NCBI GenBank assembly: GCA_949775045.1
Contig: OX459103.1
Location: 641,501 to 705,500 of the forward strand
Origin: Metridium senile
Lineage: Eukaryota; Cnidaria; Anthozoa; Actiniaria; Metridiidae
Direction of reading: 5' to 3'
DNA: 64,000 nucleotides
Positions within the stretch are counted from its first letter, which is position 1; each line of letters begins with the position of its first letter. This document shows, piece after piece, positions 1-11,536 of the stretch. Position numbers and translations under genes: made by a program. Below the pieces are notes generated by a model that searched no databases, had not been told where the DNA came from, and saw only the letters and a list, made by a program, of their open reading frames with translations.

Positions 1-1815
1 TTGAGGGCTGCAGTCAAATTCTAACGAGTATATTACATGCTATGAAGGCTGAGTAGTTGTTGATCAATGAGAACTGTGATATGGTCAATTCAATGAAAAC
101 AACAAACGGCCCAGTGCTAAAACATATAGAAGAAAGGTAACAAAGAACACACTAGCTTTGTATGTTTACTAGCTACAACCTTTATGAAGTACACTGTAAT
201 GCCCTCAATTGTTAACTAGACTGACTTGCCTCATTATCATGTAGAATCACAATAGGATTTTCACTTGAGATCTAGAGGCTTATAGTCAGAAACAACTAGT
301 AATTGTCATTGATTGCCATATAATTGCATTTGGTGTATAGCAATGCTCATATAATAAATAATAATATCGTAATGCTTAATAATGCTGCTTAAATACTAAC
401 AACTGAAGGATTATATTACTACTTTAGCTTTAGATTAATAAGTTGTTTATAAAACCCATGAATAATTAATGAGAATTTGACAAAAGAAATCATATCTGTG
501 ACCAGTATTGTAAATCTCATACAGATTCGTCCTGATTAGATTCAACTTGAATTTTCTCAGCCAGATATGTTTGTATAACTTTTGTATCTCTTCTAATGTC
601 AGTGCCCACAATAAACTCATGAAACAAATAGTATTAATATCTTACTAAATATTCCTTAAAGTAAACAGGTGGGACGTACAGTGATATAGTTTGTTATGGT
701 TTTGCCAACCATTGTTATTACAACAAAGAAAGTTAACAAATCTATTGTGAAGATGGTTGGCAATATAGCATCACAATACCAACACTTGTAAACACTACGC
801 TCACCTATAGCAATCAAAGTGAATAGCATGAATTAGTGCTGTTTTTATTGTTCATGAGTTTAATGAAAGCACTCTTCTAACAAGCACAAATTACCAAATA
901 TTGTTACAAGTTCTAAATGCTCTTTTATATAATATTATTATTTTGGCATGATAGCGTCACATAAACAGGTAAAAACTCACTTGACATCTCAAGAAGGTAT
1001 ATGAAGGTATTCTACACAAGTTTTGTAAATCTCATACAGATTTCGCTCTGATTTGCATAAGACCAGATTTACTTTTAACTTGATAATTTTAGTAAAATAT
1101 GAAAGAACTAATGTTTGAGACTTTCACAAGTACTATACAATATTTGCGTCCAATCTGTATATCGTCTTTGACTCACCGTTGTATATCACATACAGATCGG
1201 CGGCTCATATTATATATATTACTTATAAAAATAGCCAACCTTGTTGATATTAGCATAACTTTGTTGAATGGAAACTAGCAAGTAAACTAGTTCAGGCTGC
1301 ATCAGTGTTTGATATAAATGATGGGTAATAGAATGAAATTTGTAACATCGTAAAAAAATGTTAACTTAACTTTGATACTGTTTATATTGGTATTTACTGC
1401 CTACAGTGGTCTATCACAATGTGAGTTTGTCATGCCAACAATAATTTTTTATACTGGTTTTCTTGTTAGTAAAACTCATATTTTTTACAAAAATAATAAA
1501 AAAAGTATTTTTCTAGCTAATGGATTATTTTAAATCATTTTGTAAAAGCTTTTTATATGCTGTTTATAATTATGACAATAATGATAATATGGGTATGCAG
1601 TAGCTTTATTTGGTAACCAATAGGAGGACGTACAGTGATATAGTTCGTTATGGTTTTGACAACCAACCAATTAATATTAGAACAAAGAAAATTAGAGAAA
1701 ATCTATTGTTTTCTATTGTTTAATTAGCACTATTTAGTACTAATTATTATTAGTCTCCCAATTAGTATTAATTACGCATGTGTAAAGCTAGAAGATTCGA
1801 GACTATATAATAAAG

Positions 1816-1820
<5 letters not shown>
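1..1820. other. AT-rich stretch without recognisable gene
   Basis: No open frame with family resemblance and no convincing exon is visible on either strand. It holds short dispersed repeats, including a copy of the 'aggctgc-tcggtgtttgatataaa' family near 1270-1385. It could be an intron or the 3' flank of the minus-strand discoidin/EGF gene that starts at 11200, because that gene's 3' end is not certain. Confidence 0.6.
1270..1385 (+). repeat. Dispersed repeat family R5, copy 1
   Basis: The segment reads 'aaactagcaagtaaactag' followed by an 'aggctgc...gtgtttgatataaa' core and 'gaaatttgtaacatcgtaaa'. The same order of blocks recurs at 33680-33800, in adjacent copies at 35848-36115, and inverted at 12545-12690 and 45170-45305; a fragment lies near 63870. 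It is interspersed and non-coding, probably a short non-autonomous element. Its class (MITE or SINE) cannot be decided by eye. Confidence 0.6.

Positions 1821-1862
<42 letters not shown>
1820..1862 (+). repeat. (GATT)n microsatellite
   Basis: About ten uninterrupted tetranucleotide units. The same motif makes long tracts in SPAG7 introns at 13.6-13.9, 16.4-16.6 and 17.3-17.7 kb. Confidence 0.9.
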
Positions 1863-1866
<4 letters not shown>

Positions 1867-2052
1867 AAACATTAAAAGAATGCAACATATATAAATATAG
1901 TACAGGGTATCGACATTTAATGCTAGTTTCATTGTTTTCTATTGTTTAAAGTTCTCATTAACCTGTCAAACAACAAAAGAGCACAAATTTTATGGTATTA
2001 AGTTGAATTAAATGTAATACACTAAAAAGTGTTTCATGGGTTAATGAAAACG
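1861..2052. mobile_element. Degenerate MITE relics (families M3 and M4)
   Basis: From 1861, 'atacaaacattaaaagaatg' resembles the M3 end seen at 38589 and 51738. From 1948, 'ttctcattaacctgtcaaac' and, at the far end, 'gtttcatgggttaatgaaaa' are the inverted ends of M4, as at 51454-51634. Both copies are diverged or partial. Confidence 0.5.
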
Positions 2053-2313
2053 GCTTTATATTTAGTACTATATAATGGTTTTGCATGCTTTTAGTGTTTG
2101 TGCTACTGTAATTAGCAATATATGCTATTTGCATTAGAACCTCATATACTACAAGCAGAATGCTTTGCCTACTTTCTTTTGTTAAATAATTAGTGTCAAC
2201 TGTTATAGTATTCTCAAGATGGAATAACAATCTGAATAAGAAAGAAAATTTGTCAAGCATTCTGGTCCTGGTAGTAAAATGATATCAGTGTGAATGCAAA
2301 TAGCCTATTGAGC

Positions 2314-2622
2314 TAGAGTAAGTTTTTATTAACCTGTGAAACAAAGCTAGTGTATTAGTTAAAGTGTAATAATCCAATAACAACAAAAGAACACAATGGA
2401 ATTAGATTGTATTAAAAGAGTGATACACCTAATTGCAAGAATGTTGTCCCATGAAAAAAGAACATTAGTAATCTAATAACAAAAGAAAGAGTTCAGCTTG
2501 AGTGATCTTCTTTTGTCTTTAAATTAATTCATTTCCCACTAAATTACAAAAGTCAGGACAACGTTCTTGCAATTAGGTGTAAACTAAAGACTGTTTCACA
2601 GGCTAATGAAAACCACTCTAGA
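2314..2622. mobile_element. MITE family M4 copy with terminal inverted repeats
   Basis: The left end 'tttttattaacctgtgaaac' pairs with the right end 'gtttcacaggctaatgaaaa'. The interior is AT-rich with no reading frame. Related copies are at 1948-2052 and 51454-51634. Confidence 0.55.
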
Positions 2623-2879
2623 TAGCTGTCCTTTTAGGTCCAAGCTCATGCTTTGAGTGCTATATTAAGTGGAATTCAATTAATTATCAAAAGATGAAAT
2701 CTTTGTCACAAATGAAATAATATTACCCATTATCTTTGTAAATAGATATATCTTATTGTTTGTTTCATGAGAATGTATAAAAGTTATATTTTTTTGAGAG
2801 TAAAGTATTTGAACAGATTAGTGGTGTTTTATTTCTGTTGTCATTGTTTCTTTAGTAATTACTGTAGTATTATGTGTAC

Positions 2880-4020
2880 ATGAACGGTGTTGGTGATGAT
2901 ATTGATGGAGATGAGTGTGGTGGTAGTAGTGATGAGTGTGGTGGTAGTGGTGATGAGTGTGGTGATGATATTGATGGAGATGAGTGTGGTGGTAGTGGTG
3001 ATGATATTGATGGAGATGAGTGTGGTGGTAGTGGTGATGATATTGATGGTGATGAGTGGTGGTAGTGGTGATGAGTGTGGTGATGAGTGGTGGTAGTGGT
3101 GATGATATTGATGGTGATGAGTGTGGTGGTAGTGGTGATGATATTGATGGTGATGAGTGGTGGTAGTGGTGATGATATTGATGGAGATGAGTGTGGTGGT
3201 GTTGGTGATGATATTGATGGAGATGAGTGTGGTGGTAGTGGTGATGATATTGATGGAGATGAGTGTGGTGGTAGTGGTGATGATATTGATGGAGATGAGT
3301 GTGGTGGTAGTGGTGATGATATTGATGGTGATGAGTGTGGTGGTAGTGGTGATGATATTGATGGTGATGAGTGGTGGTAGTGGTGATGATTGTGGTGGTA
3401 GTGGTGATGAGTGTGGTGGTAGTGGTGATGATATTGATGGAGATGAGTGTGGTGGTAGTGGTGATGATATTGATGGTGATGAGTGGTGGTAGTGGTGATG
3501 AGTGTGGTGGTAGTGGTGATGATATTGATGGTGATGAGTGGTGGTAGTGGTGATGATTGTGGTGGTAGTGGTGATGATTGTGGTGGTAGTGGTGATGAGT
3601 GGTGGTAGTGGTGATGATTGTGGTGGTAGTGGTGATGATATTGATGGTGATGAGTGGTGGTAGTGGTGATGATTGTGGTAGTGGTGATGATTGTGGTGGT
3701 AGTGGTGATGAGTGTGGTGGTAGTGGTGATGATATTGATGGAGATGAGTGTGGTGGTAGTGGTGATGATATTGATGGCATTGATGGTGATGAGTGGTGGT
3801 AGTGGTGATGAGTGTGGTGGTAGTGGTGATGATATTGATGGTGATGAGTGTGGTGGCAATGGTGATGGTGATGGCATTGATGGTGATGAGTGTGGTGGTA
3901 GTGGTGATGATTGTAGTGGTGATGAGTGTGGTGATGATTGTGGTGGTAGTGGTGATGATTGTGGTGGTAGTGGTGGTGGTGGCAATGATGATGGCAATTG
4001 TAATGATGATAATAATCATG
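2880..4020. repeat. GATGATATTGATGG/GAGTGTGGTGGTAGT compound minisatellite
   Basis: About 1.1 kb built from 'ggtgatgatattgatgg' alternating with 'tgatgagtgtggtggtagtg' in variable order. Stop codons are rare, so long reading frames appear in several frames: Asp/Gly/Cys-rich or Met/Val-rich on plus, His/Thr- or Ser/Pro-rich on minus. Three overlapping long minus-strand frames of equal quality, with no flanking splice sites or domains, argue for repeat DNA rather than a protein. Confidence 0.85.
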
Positions 4021-4029
4021 ATGATGGCA

Positions 4030-4690
4030 TTCCCAGACTTTTAATTTAGTGTGCAATCCAGACTATTACAAATAATAGACCGATGTGGCCATTGTGTCTT
4101 TCAGAATTAAGTCAGATATGAATATTTTTTCACTGGCATATTTAAGAACTAACAAAAATAAACATTTTTGGAAAGTTTTACAGCCCTGGACAAAATGTGA
4201 ACGAAGTTATGGTGAAATAGATATGTAAAGATTTGTATGTAATTTTCCACTGAGTCCTAAAATGCTTCGTTTTGGTGTTTTCAGTATTTTTTTAATCCTT
4301 ATAACTTCATCAGAAATTAATATATATTAATAACGTAGGTTTCTATCATTTTGCTAAAAACAAATTTTTAAGACATATGATAATTAGTGGCGGCCATTTT
4401 TATGACATCAGTCTTTTATTCAGTGGCTCACTGCATCAGTTAAGACAATAATAGAAGTGGGTCCTGAAGGGGTAAAATGGGAGCTGGATTGGCCTTATTG
4501 TTGACTGGTAAAATGGGATTGGATGCACTGGGACTGGGATTTACAAATAAAAGAACAATAGGGAATGGGATTGAAAACTTAAGCAAAACTGATGGGATTA
4601 TTTGATTTTTGACTGCATGGGATTTGATCCAAATATAAACTGGGAAATGGGATTTGGACCTCCCCTTCAGGACCCTCATAGAAGTATAAG
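4030..4690. other. Non-coding stretch
   Basis: AT-rich. At 4455-4680 'aaatggga' words recur, giving a short low-complexity minus-strand frame that looks like no known protein. Nothing else is seen. Confidence 0.5.
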
Positions 4691-5345
4691 CTACAATTTG
4701 TCGCAGCTACAAAATGTCTTGCATAAGTTATAACCCAGACTACAACAAGTAATAGAACGTTTTACTCTGAGTACGTGACTCACAGTTTAGAGAGCTACAA
4801 TTTGCCAGCTACTGTATGTCTTACATGCCATATTAGTAGAGATAGGTCTTGTTAATAAACCGTAAATAATCCGAATGGTCGTTTCATTCTGGTCGTTTAT
4901 TCTAAGTACGTGGCTCACTGCATCAGTTTAGACAATAAAAGAAGTAAAGCTACAATTTGCCAGCTACTGTATGTCTTACATGCCATATTAGTAGAGATAG
5001 GTCTTGTTAATAAACCGTAAATAATCCGAATGGTCGTTTCATTCTGGTCGTTTATTCTAAGTACGTGGCTCACTGCATCAGTTTAGACAATAAAAGAAGT
5101 AAAGCTACAATTTGCCAGCTACTGTATGTCTTACATGCCATATTAGTAGAGATAGGTCTTGTTAATAAACCGTAAATAATCCGAATGGTCGTTTCATTCG
5201 GGTCGTTTTATTCTGAGTATACGTGGCTCACTGCATCAGTTTCGACAATAATACAAGTAAAGCAACAATTTGCAAGCTACAGTATGTCTTACATGCCATA
5301 TTAGTAGAGATAGGTCCGGTTAGACCGTAAATAATCCGAATGGTC
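4690..5345 (+). repeat. Tandem repeat, unit about 155 bp, about four copies
   Basis: The block containing 'gctacaatttgccagctact' and 'accgtaaataatccgaatgg' recurs with a spacing of 155-157 bp at about 4795, 4950, 5105 and 5262. The middle copies are nearly identical, so amplification is recent. No coding frame crosses the units. Confidence 0.85.
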
Positions 5346-5825
5346 GGCATCACATTCACTGGTTTACTGGTAATGGTTTCTACAAAACAAAATTACATTG
5401 CATTACTTTTAAATCACAAATTTATGGATCATACAATTTGGAGCCCCCTTAATCCGGCCACTGAAGGGACAGTCAAAAGTGACCGTATTAACGGGGTGGT
5501 CGTTAGGTGTGGTTCCACTGTATTATGATTTTAAGGGAACAAGAGATACTGCCAAATTATTTTCAGGAAACAAGGGAACAAAATATTACACTGCAAAAAC
5601 GGTTGAGTAGATAGAACTCAGTATATTGAGTTGATCATGCATTCACGATGACACTTTATAGTGTGTAAACCCTATCGTCCTCACTAAGTAGCCCCTTTTT
5701 CAACAACGAAGAATAGGGAAATTCATTACTCGATGGGCATAGCTTAGCTTAGGTTTTTAAGACATTCTAAAACAATAGCACATAATCGTGTGTGCACGCC
5801 GTAGTCAACGTTCCACTAAACCATT

Positions 5826-8800
5826 TCACTTGCACTTTTCCATGTAATTCAAGCGTAAATGAAACGCTAAAACACTGCAACAACGTTTGAAAGCTTCCGT
5901 AAGAAAACCCCTCCAAGTCCCTGGAAAACAATCAACTATTACTCGTGTTACCTCCGCAGTCCCTGCAAAACAATCAACTATTACTCGGGTTACCTCCGCG
6001 TTCATTCTTCCTTTCAGGAATCTCGCATCGAAATGATCCACGGGTATTGATGCAGTTCTCTCCTCCAAAGCACGGCTTGGATAAGCATTCATCGATATCT
6101 TTACACTTGTAAGAACCGGGTGAGTTGTGACAGCTAAACCCTGACTCACAGGGAGAGGGTTTGGCAGCACATTCGTCCACGTCGTTACATTTGTTATCGC
6201 GTGTTATTAAGTAGCCCGAGGTACAGTTACAGTGGTATGATCCTGGTGTGTTGATACATTTAGAATTGATTGGACATACATCATCGCTGCACTCGTCGAT
6301 ATCTTTGGAAATAACAAATGGGAATTATCACCATGGGTTATTTGCAGAATCTTGCAGATTAGCACCCCCCTTACCAGCCCCCTTACCAGCCCCATCACCG
6401 AAAATAGAAATAACAAATCGGAATTATCACCAAGGTTATTTGCAGAAACGTGATTAGCACACCCCCCTTACCAGCCCCCCTTACCAGCCCTTATCGAAAA
6501 TAGAAATTAGAAATGGGAATTATCACCAGGGTTATTTGCAGATACGTGATTACCACCCCCCCCCCCCTTACCAGCCCCCCTTACCGGCCCCCTTATAGAA
6601 AATAGATATAACAAATGGGAATTATCACCATTAATTATCACCATAAATAAGTTATTTGCAGATACGTGATTAGCACCCCCCCCCCCCCTTACCAGCACCC
6701 CTTACCAGCCCCCTTATAGAAAATAGAAATAACAAATGGGAATTATCACCAGGGTTATTTGCAGATACGTAATTACCACCCCCCGGCCCCTTACCAGCAC
6801 CCCTTACCAGCCCTTATCGAAAATAGAAATTACAAATGGGAATTATCACCAGGGTTATTTGCAGATACGTGATTTTACTGCGTGAAACGTAATTACCATT
6901 TACATTTTTCTTTTTTTTTTTGGTGAAATGGCCATTTTATTTTACGTGAAACGTGATTGATAACACTTTTCCTTGCCAGCCCCTTAGAATCCCCCTTACC
7001 AGCCCCCTTACCACCCTCCCTTACCAGCCAACTTTACCACCCCACTTACCACCCCCTTACTATCCCCCCTTAATTACCACCCCCCTTACCGCCCCCTTTA
7101 ACCACCCTGTAATATGTAAAGCCATTGAAATCGTGTCTAGTTCAGTTTGTATCACGTTTAACCTCTTCATGGCAATATCAACCATATGGTACAAAAAAAG
7201 CACCAAATTAAGACATCTTTTAAGATGGTTTAAAAAGCAGTAGTCTTTCCAAAACATTTATCCCAAGCTAACCAAACAATAGCGGTAATAATAATACTAA
7301 TAGAAGGTTCTTAGAACGCATATAAAAATATCTATGCGTTTACAAAATTGTAAATAAAACTATTAAATATCAAATAATATGAAAAGGTACATACCAAATT
7401 ATGTTAAGAAAAAGTATGACTTAAATAGAAATGTTTTCAATTTTGATTTAAATGTACTTAAAGTGATACTGCATGTATCAAGGGGCCACGCAGCTTTTTA
7501 CTGGTGCATGCTATATTACTGTATTACCTTTACAGTCTGGTTCCATATTAATCGGCCATCCTTTAAAAGCTTCTACAGATCCTTTATGGCACAAGCAGTA
7601 GTACCGAGCTGGTCTGCCTAGATCGTCGAGTACGCATGATGTACCATGGGGACATTGATTGTCTAATTCACAGACATCTAGTCCTACACATCATGCATAC
7701 AATCATTCAATCAATTAATCAATCAATCGATCAAATCAAGCAAGCAGGCAAGCAGGCAAGCAGGCAAGCAGGCAAGCAGGCAAGCAGGCAAGCAGGCAAG
7801 CAGGCAAGCAGGCAAGCAGGCAAGCAGGCAAGCAGGCAAGCAGGCAAGCAGGCAAGCAGGCAAGCAGGCAAGCAGCATCTAGTACTATTACATATCAAAA
7901 TATGTATACAGTTTTCGAAGATATATTTACAAGGAAGGAAGGAAGATTGACTTTTTGTGACAGTGTTGCATGATGATCGCGACGATGACAGATGATATGC
8001 TATAAGTAATGATAATGATAGTGGCGCGGTTATGGTATAAATAATGATAAATAATGATATTTAAATAAAAGTTATTTACTATATAGTGAAAATATGGGCC
8101 TCATATCCTGGGATCCACCCAAAAGTGAATAGGTTTTGGATCGTATTTATATATATACGACTTTTCTTACCTTTTTGTCGCAAGTAATCTCTTCGAAAAA
8201 TCTCTGTTTTGCCGTTATCTACAATAGGACAATAGAATAAACTGAAAATTAGCTCTCTCTCTTATATCAGAGATATATCTTTTTGAAGATGGTGAACGAG
8301 GTGCAACAATATAAGGCGGAAATGAACATTTCGGCAAGATATTAACCATATATTAAATTAAATTAAGCTTACACACCTGATCTCGTGACCTCATAACGAT
8401 TAGTTCCTCGAGAAGCAACAATTTTGCCTGGATGATATTACAACATGTTTTACTAGTCAGTTATGAAATTATTACGTTATTTAGTATTTAGTATTATTTA
8501 TTTAATAACAAATTAATGGCTCATTAATTAACTCGTTCATTCATTTATTCGCTCATTCATTCATTTATTCATTCATTTATTCATTCATTCGTTCATTCAT
8601 TCGTTCATTCATTCGTTCATTCATTTATTCGCTCATTCATTCGTTCGTTCGTTCATTCATTCGTTCAACCATCCATCCATCCATCCATCCATCCATCCAT
8701 TCATAAACCATTCGTTTATTCATAAACCATCCATTCATTCATTCAATCATTATTCGTTCATCCATTCATTTGTTCACTCATTCATAAATCATCCATCCAT

Positions 8801-9220
8801 CCGTTCATTCATTCATGCATTCATTCATTTAACCATCCATCCATTCATTCATCATGCCATCATTACCTTTCATATATTTATTCTTTGGTAGTACCATCAA
8901 TATATCACTGCCAGCATATAAACTAGTAGATCGAGGCGGTACATCAGGATAGACGTCCATGTTTTTACTAAGATAATGATCAAACGTCGACAGTTTGTGA
9001 TTTGGTGTTTTCGTTATTTGATCGACGTAGACGAATCGGACATTCCCTCGATTGTCGACGTTTTCTTTGCCATTTGGTTTCACAAGGATGTGCATGTTAT
9101 AACGTGAATAGTACATGATGAACTTTGGCTGGAATTCAAAAACTACAACGGAAAATATAATGTACTTTTTATTGAAAAGATAACTGAAGTCCATGCAACA
9201 TTAATGGATTGCACGCGTGT

Positions 9221-9289
<69 letters not shown>

Positions 9290-11200
9290 AGAGAAGAAAA
9301 GAATATACTTTTTAACTTACCTTTTCTTCCAAACAGTTCCACTCTCATACAAGGCCAGTTATGATATTGATTGTTAGCGAGATTGAATCGTACATAGCGA
9401 GCGATACGAGGCTCGTATGGGTAGCTGTTTCTGCGAGTATCACGATCTTTGTTCCCAGTTGAAAAATACTGATTAAAAAGAATTAAAGTATTTGTTAATG
9501 GATGCAAGATGATATTCATCCATCCATTCATTCATTCATCCATTCATTCATTCATTCATTCATTAATCCATTCATCCATCCATCCATCCATTCATTCATC
9601 CATTCATTCAGTCCTCTATTGTTCATTTAATGATATTCATACCCTTTCCTTCATCCATTTCTTGCCGTCAGTAGAGTAAGTAAGCTTATACAACGTCACC
9701 CATCTATCCTGTGTACCTTGCACAACAACTGAACATATGATATGAAGAATCTTCAAGTCTATTTGTAACCAGGCACCACTCTCAGGAATTTGACCGTTTG
9801 ATGTACTACGGCCTGGACACCAAGCACTATTTCCAAAGAGACGCCCATATTTTGCTTGGTGTTTTGACGTCAGGTGACTGGATGACGTCATTTGCGAGTC
9901 CCGTATGTAAAGTAAGTTGGAGCTGACACCAAGACGAAGAGTCGAACGACAATCGGAGACCAACCATGCTGGCGGAGATTAATTAATAGATTATGAATAA
10001 AACTGAGGCGCTTGTTTTCATGCTATAATTATACTGGCTTCATTTGAAGAAATAACTCTGATTTGATATTACATAGATCAAATGCAGTTTAACCATGAAA
10101 TGCAATCTAAGAAAGTAGTAACAAATAGTGACTATTTTGTCACTATCGCTCAACTAGAGTATAAACACTAAAAGTGTGCAACATAAATACCACTAAATAC
10201 TGCTAAATTATGCAAATTCTTTTGTTCTCTATTGTTTAATCAACACTATTTAGTGGTAAATAGTACAAAGTATTGCACACTTTTAGTGTTTGTACTCTAC
10301 CAAAACATATTGAGACAAAAGAGTAAATTATACACAAGAAACCTTATTATCCTTTGTTTTATTATTTATTCTGGGTAAATAGTAGCAACAATTAGTTCCT
10401 AAACAGTGACTATCTGTGAGGATTTACCTGGTATTATTTCATGGTTTAACTGCATTTGATCTATTGGCTCATACTAATACTGACATACTAACTACTCACT
10501 TCCTCACCATTGTAAGCCTCAAGCGGTCCGTACGATAATTGTAAAGTGCATTGAGACGTATGTGAACTGCGCTATATAAGCACCACTTTACATTTCCGTA
10601 CATTACTACATATTGAGGAATTATTAATGCGATCAGTTGATCGTAGATGGTTGATCGGGCTACGAAGTCAATCCCTTTAATGAGCCTTTTTATATTACCA
10701 ACTGTAAGTAGTAAAAAGCGAACTGAAGAAGTTCATAAACGAAACTAGTTTTCACTGAGTTTACAGTTTAATTGTTAAGTACGTAAAAGATTGTATGGTA
10801 ATAAGCACTTTTGCTGATAAAACATCAAGAATATTAATAGCCTTTTTATAACGTTCTTTTTTGTCGGTACTGCGCGCGCGCCTGAAATGTTTTCGGCGGG
10901 AAAATATTAATTGTACAGCATAAAAAGATCCCGAGCTAACAAATAAACAGATAGATCCTAGACACTGAAGATGTTTAAATTACCAAAATAAATAACAAAT
11001 ATCGAGGATCCCTATTCAGTAGTAGAATTGTGTTTTTGATCCTTTACTGAAAAGGTTAAAGCGATAGAATACTTGTGAAGAACTATCATTAAAAGTTAAA
11101 CTAATAATATATTTAAAATAATAATTTATATTTGCTTACCATAAGTATTGGCCAGGGAGAACATCACCAATACCATTAAAATACATGTTTTTCGAGACAT
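5826..11200 (-). CDS. Secreted discoidin (F5/8 type C) and EGF-like multidomain protein
   Basis: Exons inferred from splice sites and phase: 11200-11140, 9968-9643, 9468-9321, 9142-8867, 8427-8377, 8218-8171, 7683-7528, 6302-5994, with a tentative last exon 5920-5826. Exon 1 encodes a signal peptide ([20 protein letters not shown]). Exons 2-3 form one F5/8C domain, from [14 protein letters not shown], through WLQIDL, to ARYVRFN and MRVELFGRK. Exon 4 and two tiny exons (51 and 48 bp) encode about 125 residues I do not recognise. Exon 7 is a cysteine-rich EGF-like module ([14 protein letters not shown]). Exon 8 carries calcium-binding-type EGF repeats with DIDEC/DVDEC starts; the second and third lack the usual last two cysteines. 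Most introns are phase 1, typical of extracellular modules. It is likely a secreted adhesion or matrix protein. The 3' end is uncertain: reading through the exon 8 donor gives a stop at 5974, or more exons may lie to the left. Confidence 0.82.
6305..7100. repeat. Degenerate minisatellite with C-rich 'ccccccttaccagcc' blocks
   Basis: It lies in the intron between exons 7 and 8 of the discoidin/EGF gene. Units of roughly 110-140 bp contain 'aacaaatgggaattatcacc', 'gttatttgcagatacgtgat' and runs of C followed by 'ttaccagccc'. About five to six units differ in length, and a C-rich tail runs to about 7110. Confidence 0.8.
7737..7876. repeat. (AAGCAGGC)n microsatellite
   Basis: About 17 almost perfect copies of an 8-bp unit, just upstream (minus strand) of the EGF-like exon at 7683-7528. 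It makes a spurious Lys/Gln/Ala/Ser-repeat plus-strand frame, which I do not treat as coding. Confidence 0.9.
8525..8860. repeat. (ATTC)n/(ATCC)n microsatellite
   Basis: An imperfect tetranucleotide tract that ends a few bases from the exon 4 donor (8866) of the discoidin/EGF gene. A similar tract at about 9515-9615 lies in the intron that splits the discoidin domain. Confidence 0.85.
9222..9296. repeat. (AG)n microsatellite
   Basis: Over 30 almost uninterrupted dinucleotide units, inside the 178-bp intron between exons 3 and 4 of the discoidin/EGF gene. Confidence 0.95.
10155..10300 (+). mobile_element. MITE family M3 copy
   Basis: A 146-bp element ending in 'aacactaaaagtgtgcaa' and its inverted partner 'tgcacacttttagtgttt', with 'tagagta'/'tactcta' tips. 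A nearly identical copy in opposite orientation is at 51738-51883, and a diverged one at 38589-38735. It lies in intron 1 of the discoidin/EGF gene. No transposase is present. Confidence 0.8.
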
Positions 11201-11536
11201 TTAGCTGCTCGCGCAAGCCTTTTTAATAAGCCTGTAATTGCATTGATGACGTCATGTACCGGGATAGCTGTGGTCCTTGTGGTCAGCGTTTTGGAAAAAT
11301 ATTTTTGGATGATTAAATATTTCATTAAATAGAGGAAGAATGAAAATGAACGCAGACATTGAATTTGAATATATTGATTAAAAGAGAAAAGAAAAGAATA
11401 TATTGGTCTGAGAGAACGGATAGTTTTGACAGAGGAAGACTGGTGAAGAGTCATATTCAAGATGGCGGATGAAGTTGAAATGAAGTAAAAACTGTCTCCT
11501 GATTGCTTGAAAACAGAGAAAAACAAAACACAAAAC
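11201..11536. promoter_or_regulatory. Candidate bidirectional promoter with palindromic CRE
   Basis: The 336 bp between the start codons of the minus-strand discoidin/EGF gene (11200) and plus-strand SPAG7 (11537) must hold both 5' regions if neither has a distant upstream exon. A perfect TGACGTCA (CREB/ATF-type site) is at 11247-11254. I see no clear TATA box for either gene. Shared control is an inference from spacing. Confidence 0.5.

Noticed and set aside
2818..4056. Long His/Thr/Tyr- or Ser/Pro-rich minus-strand reading frames up to 412 codons
   Set aside because: Three overlapping frames of equal quality arise from the same minisatellite; no domains, splice sites or non-repetitive ends.
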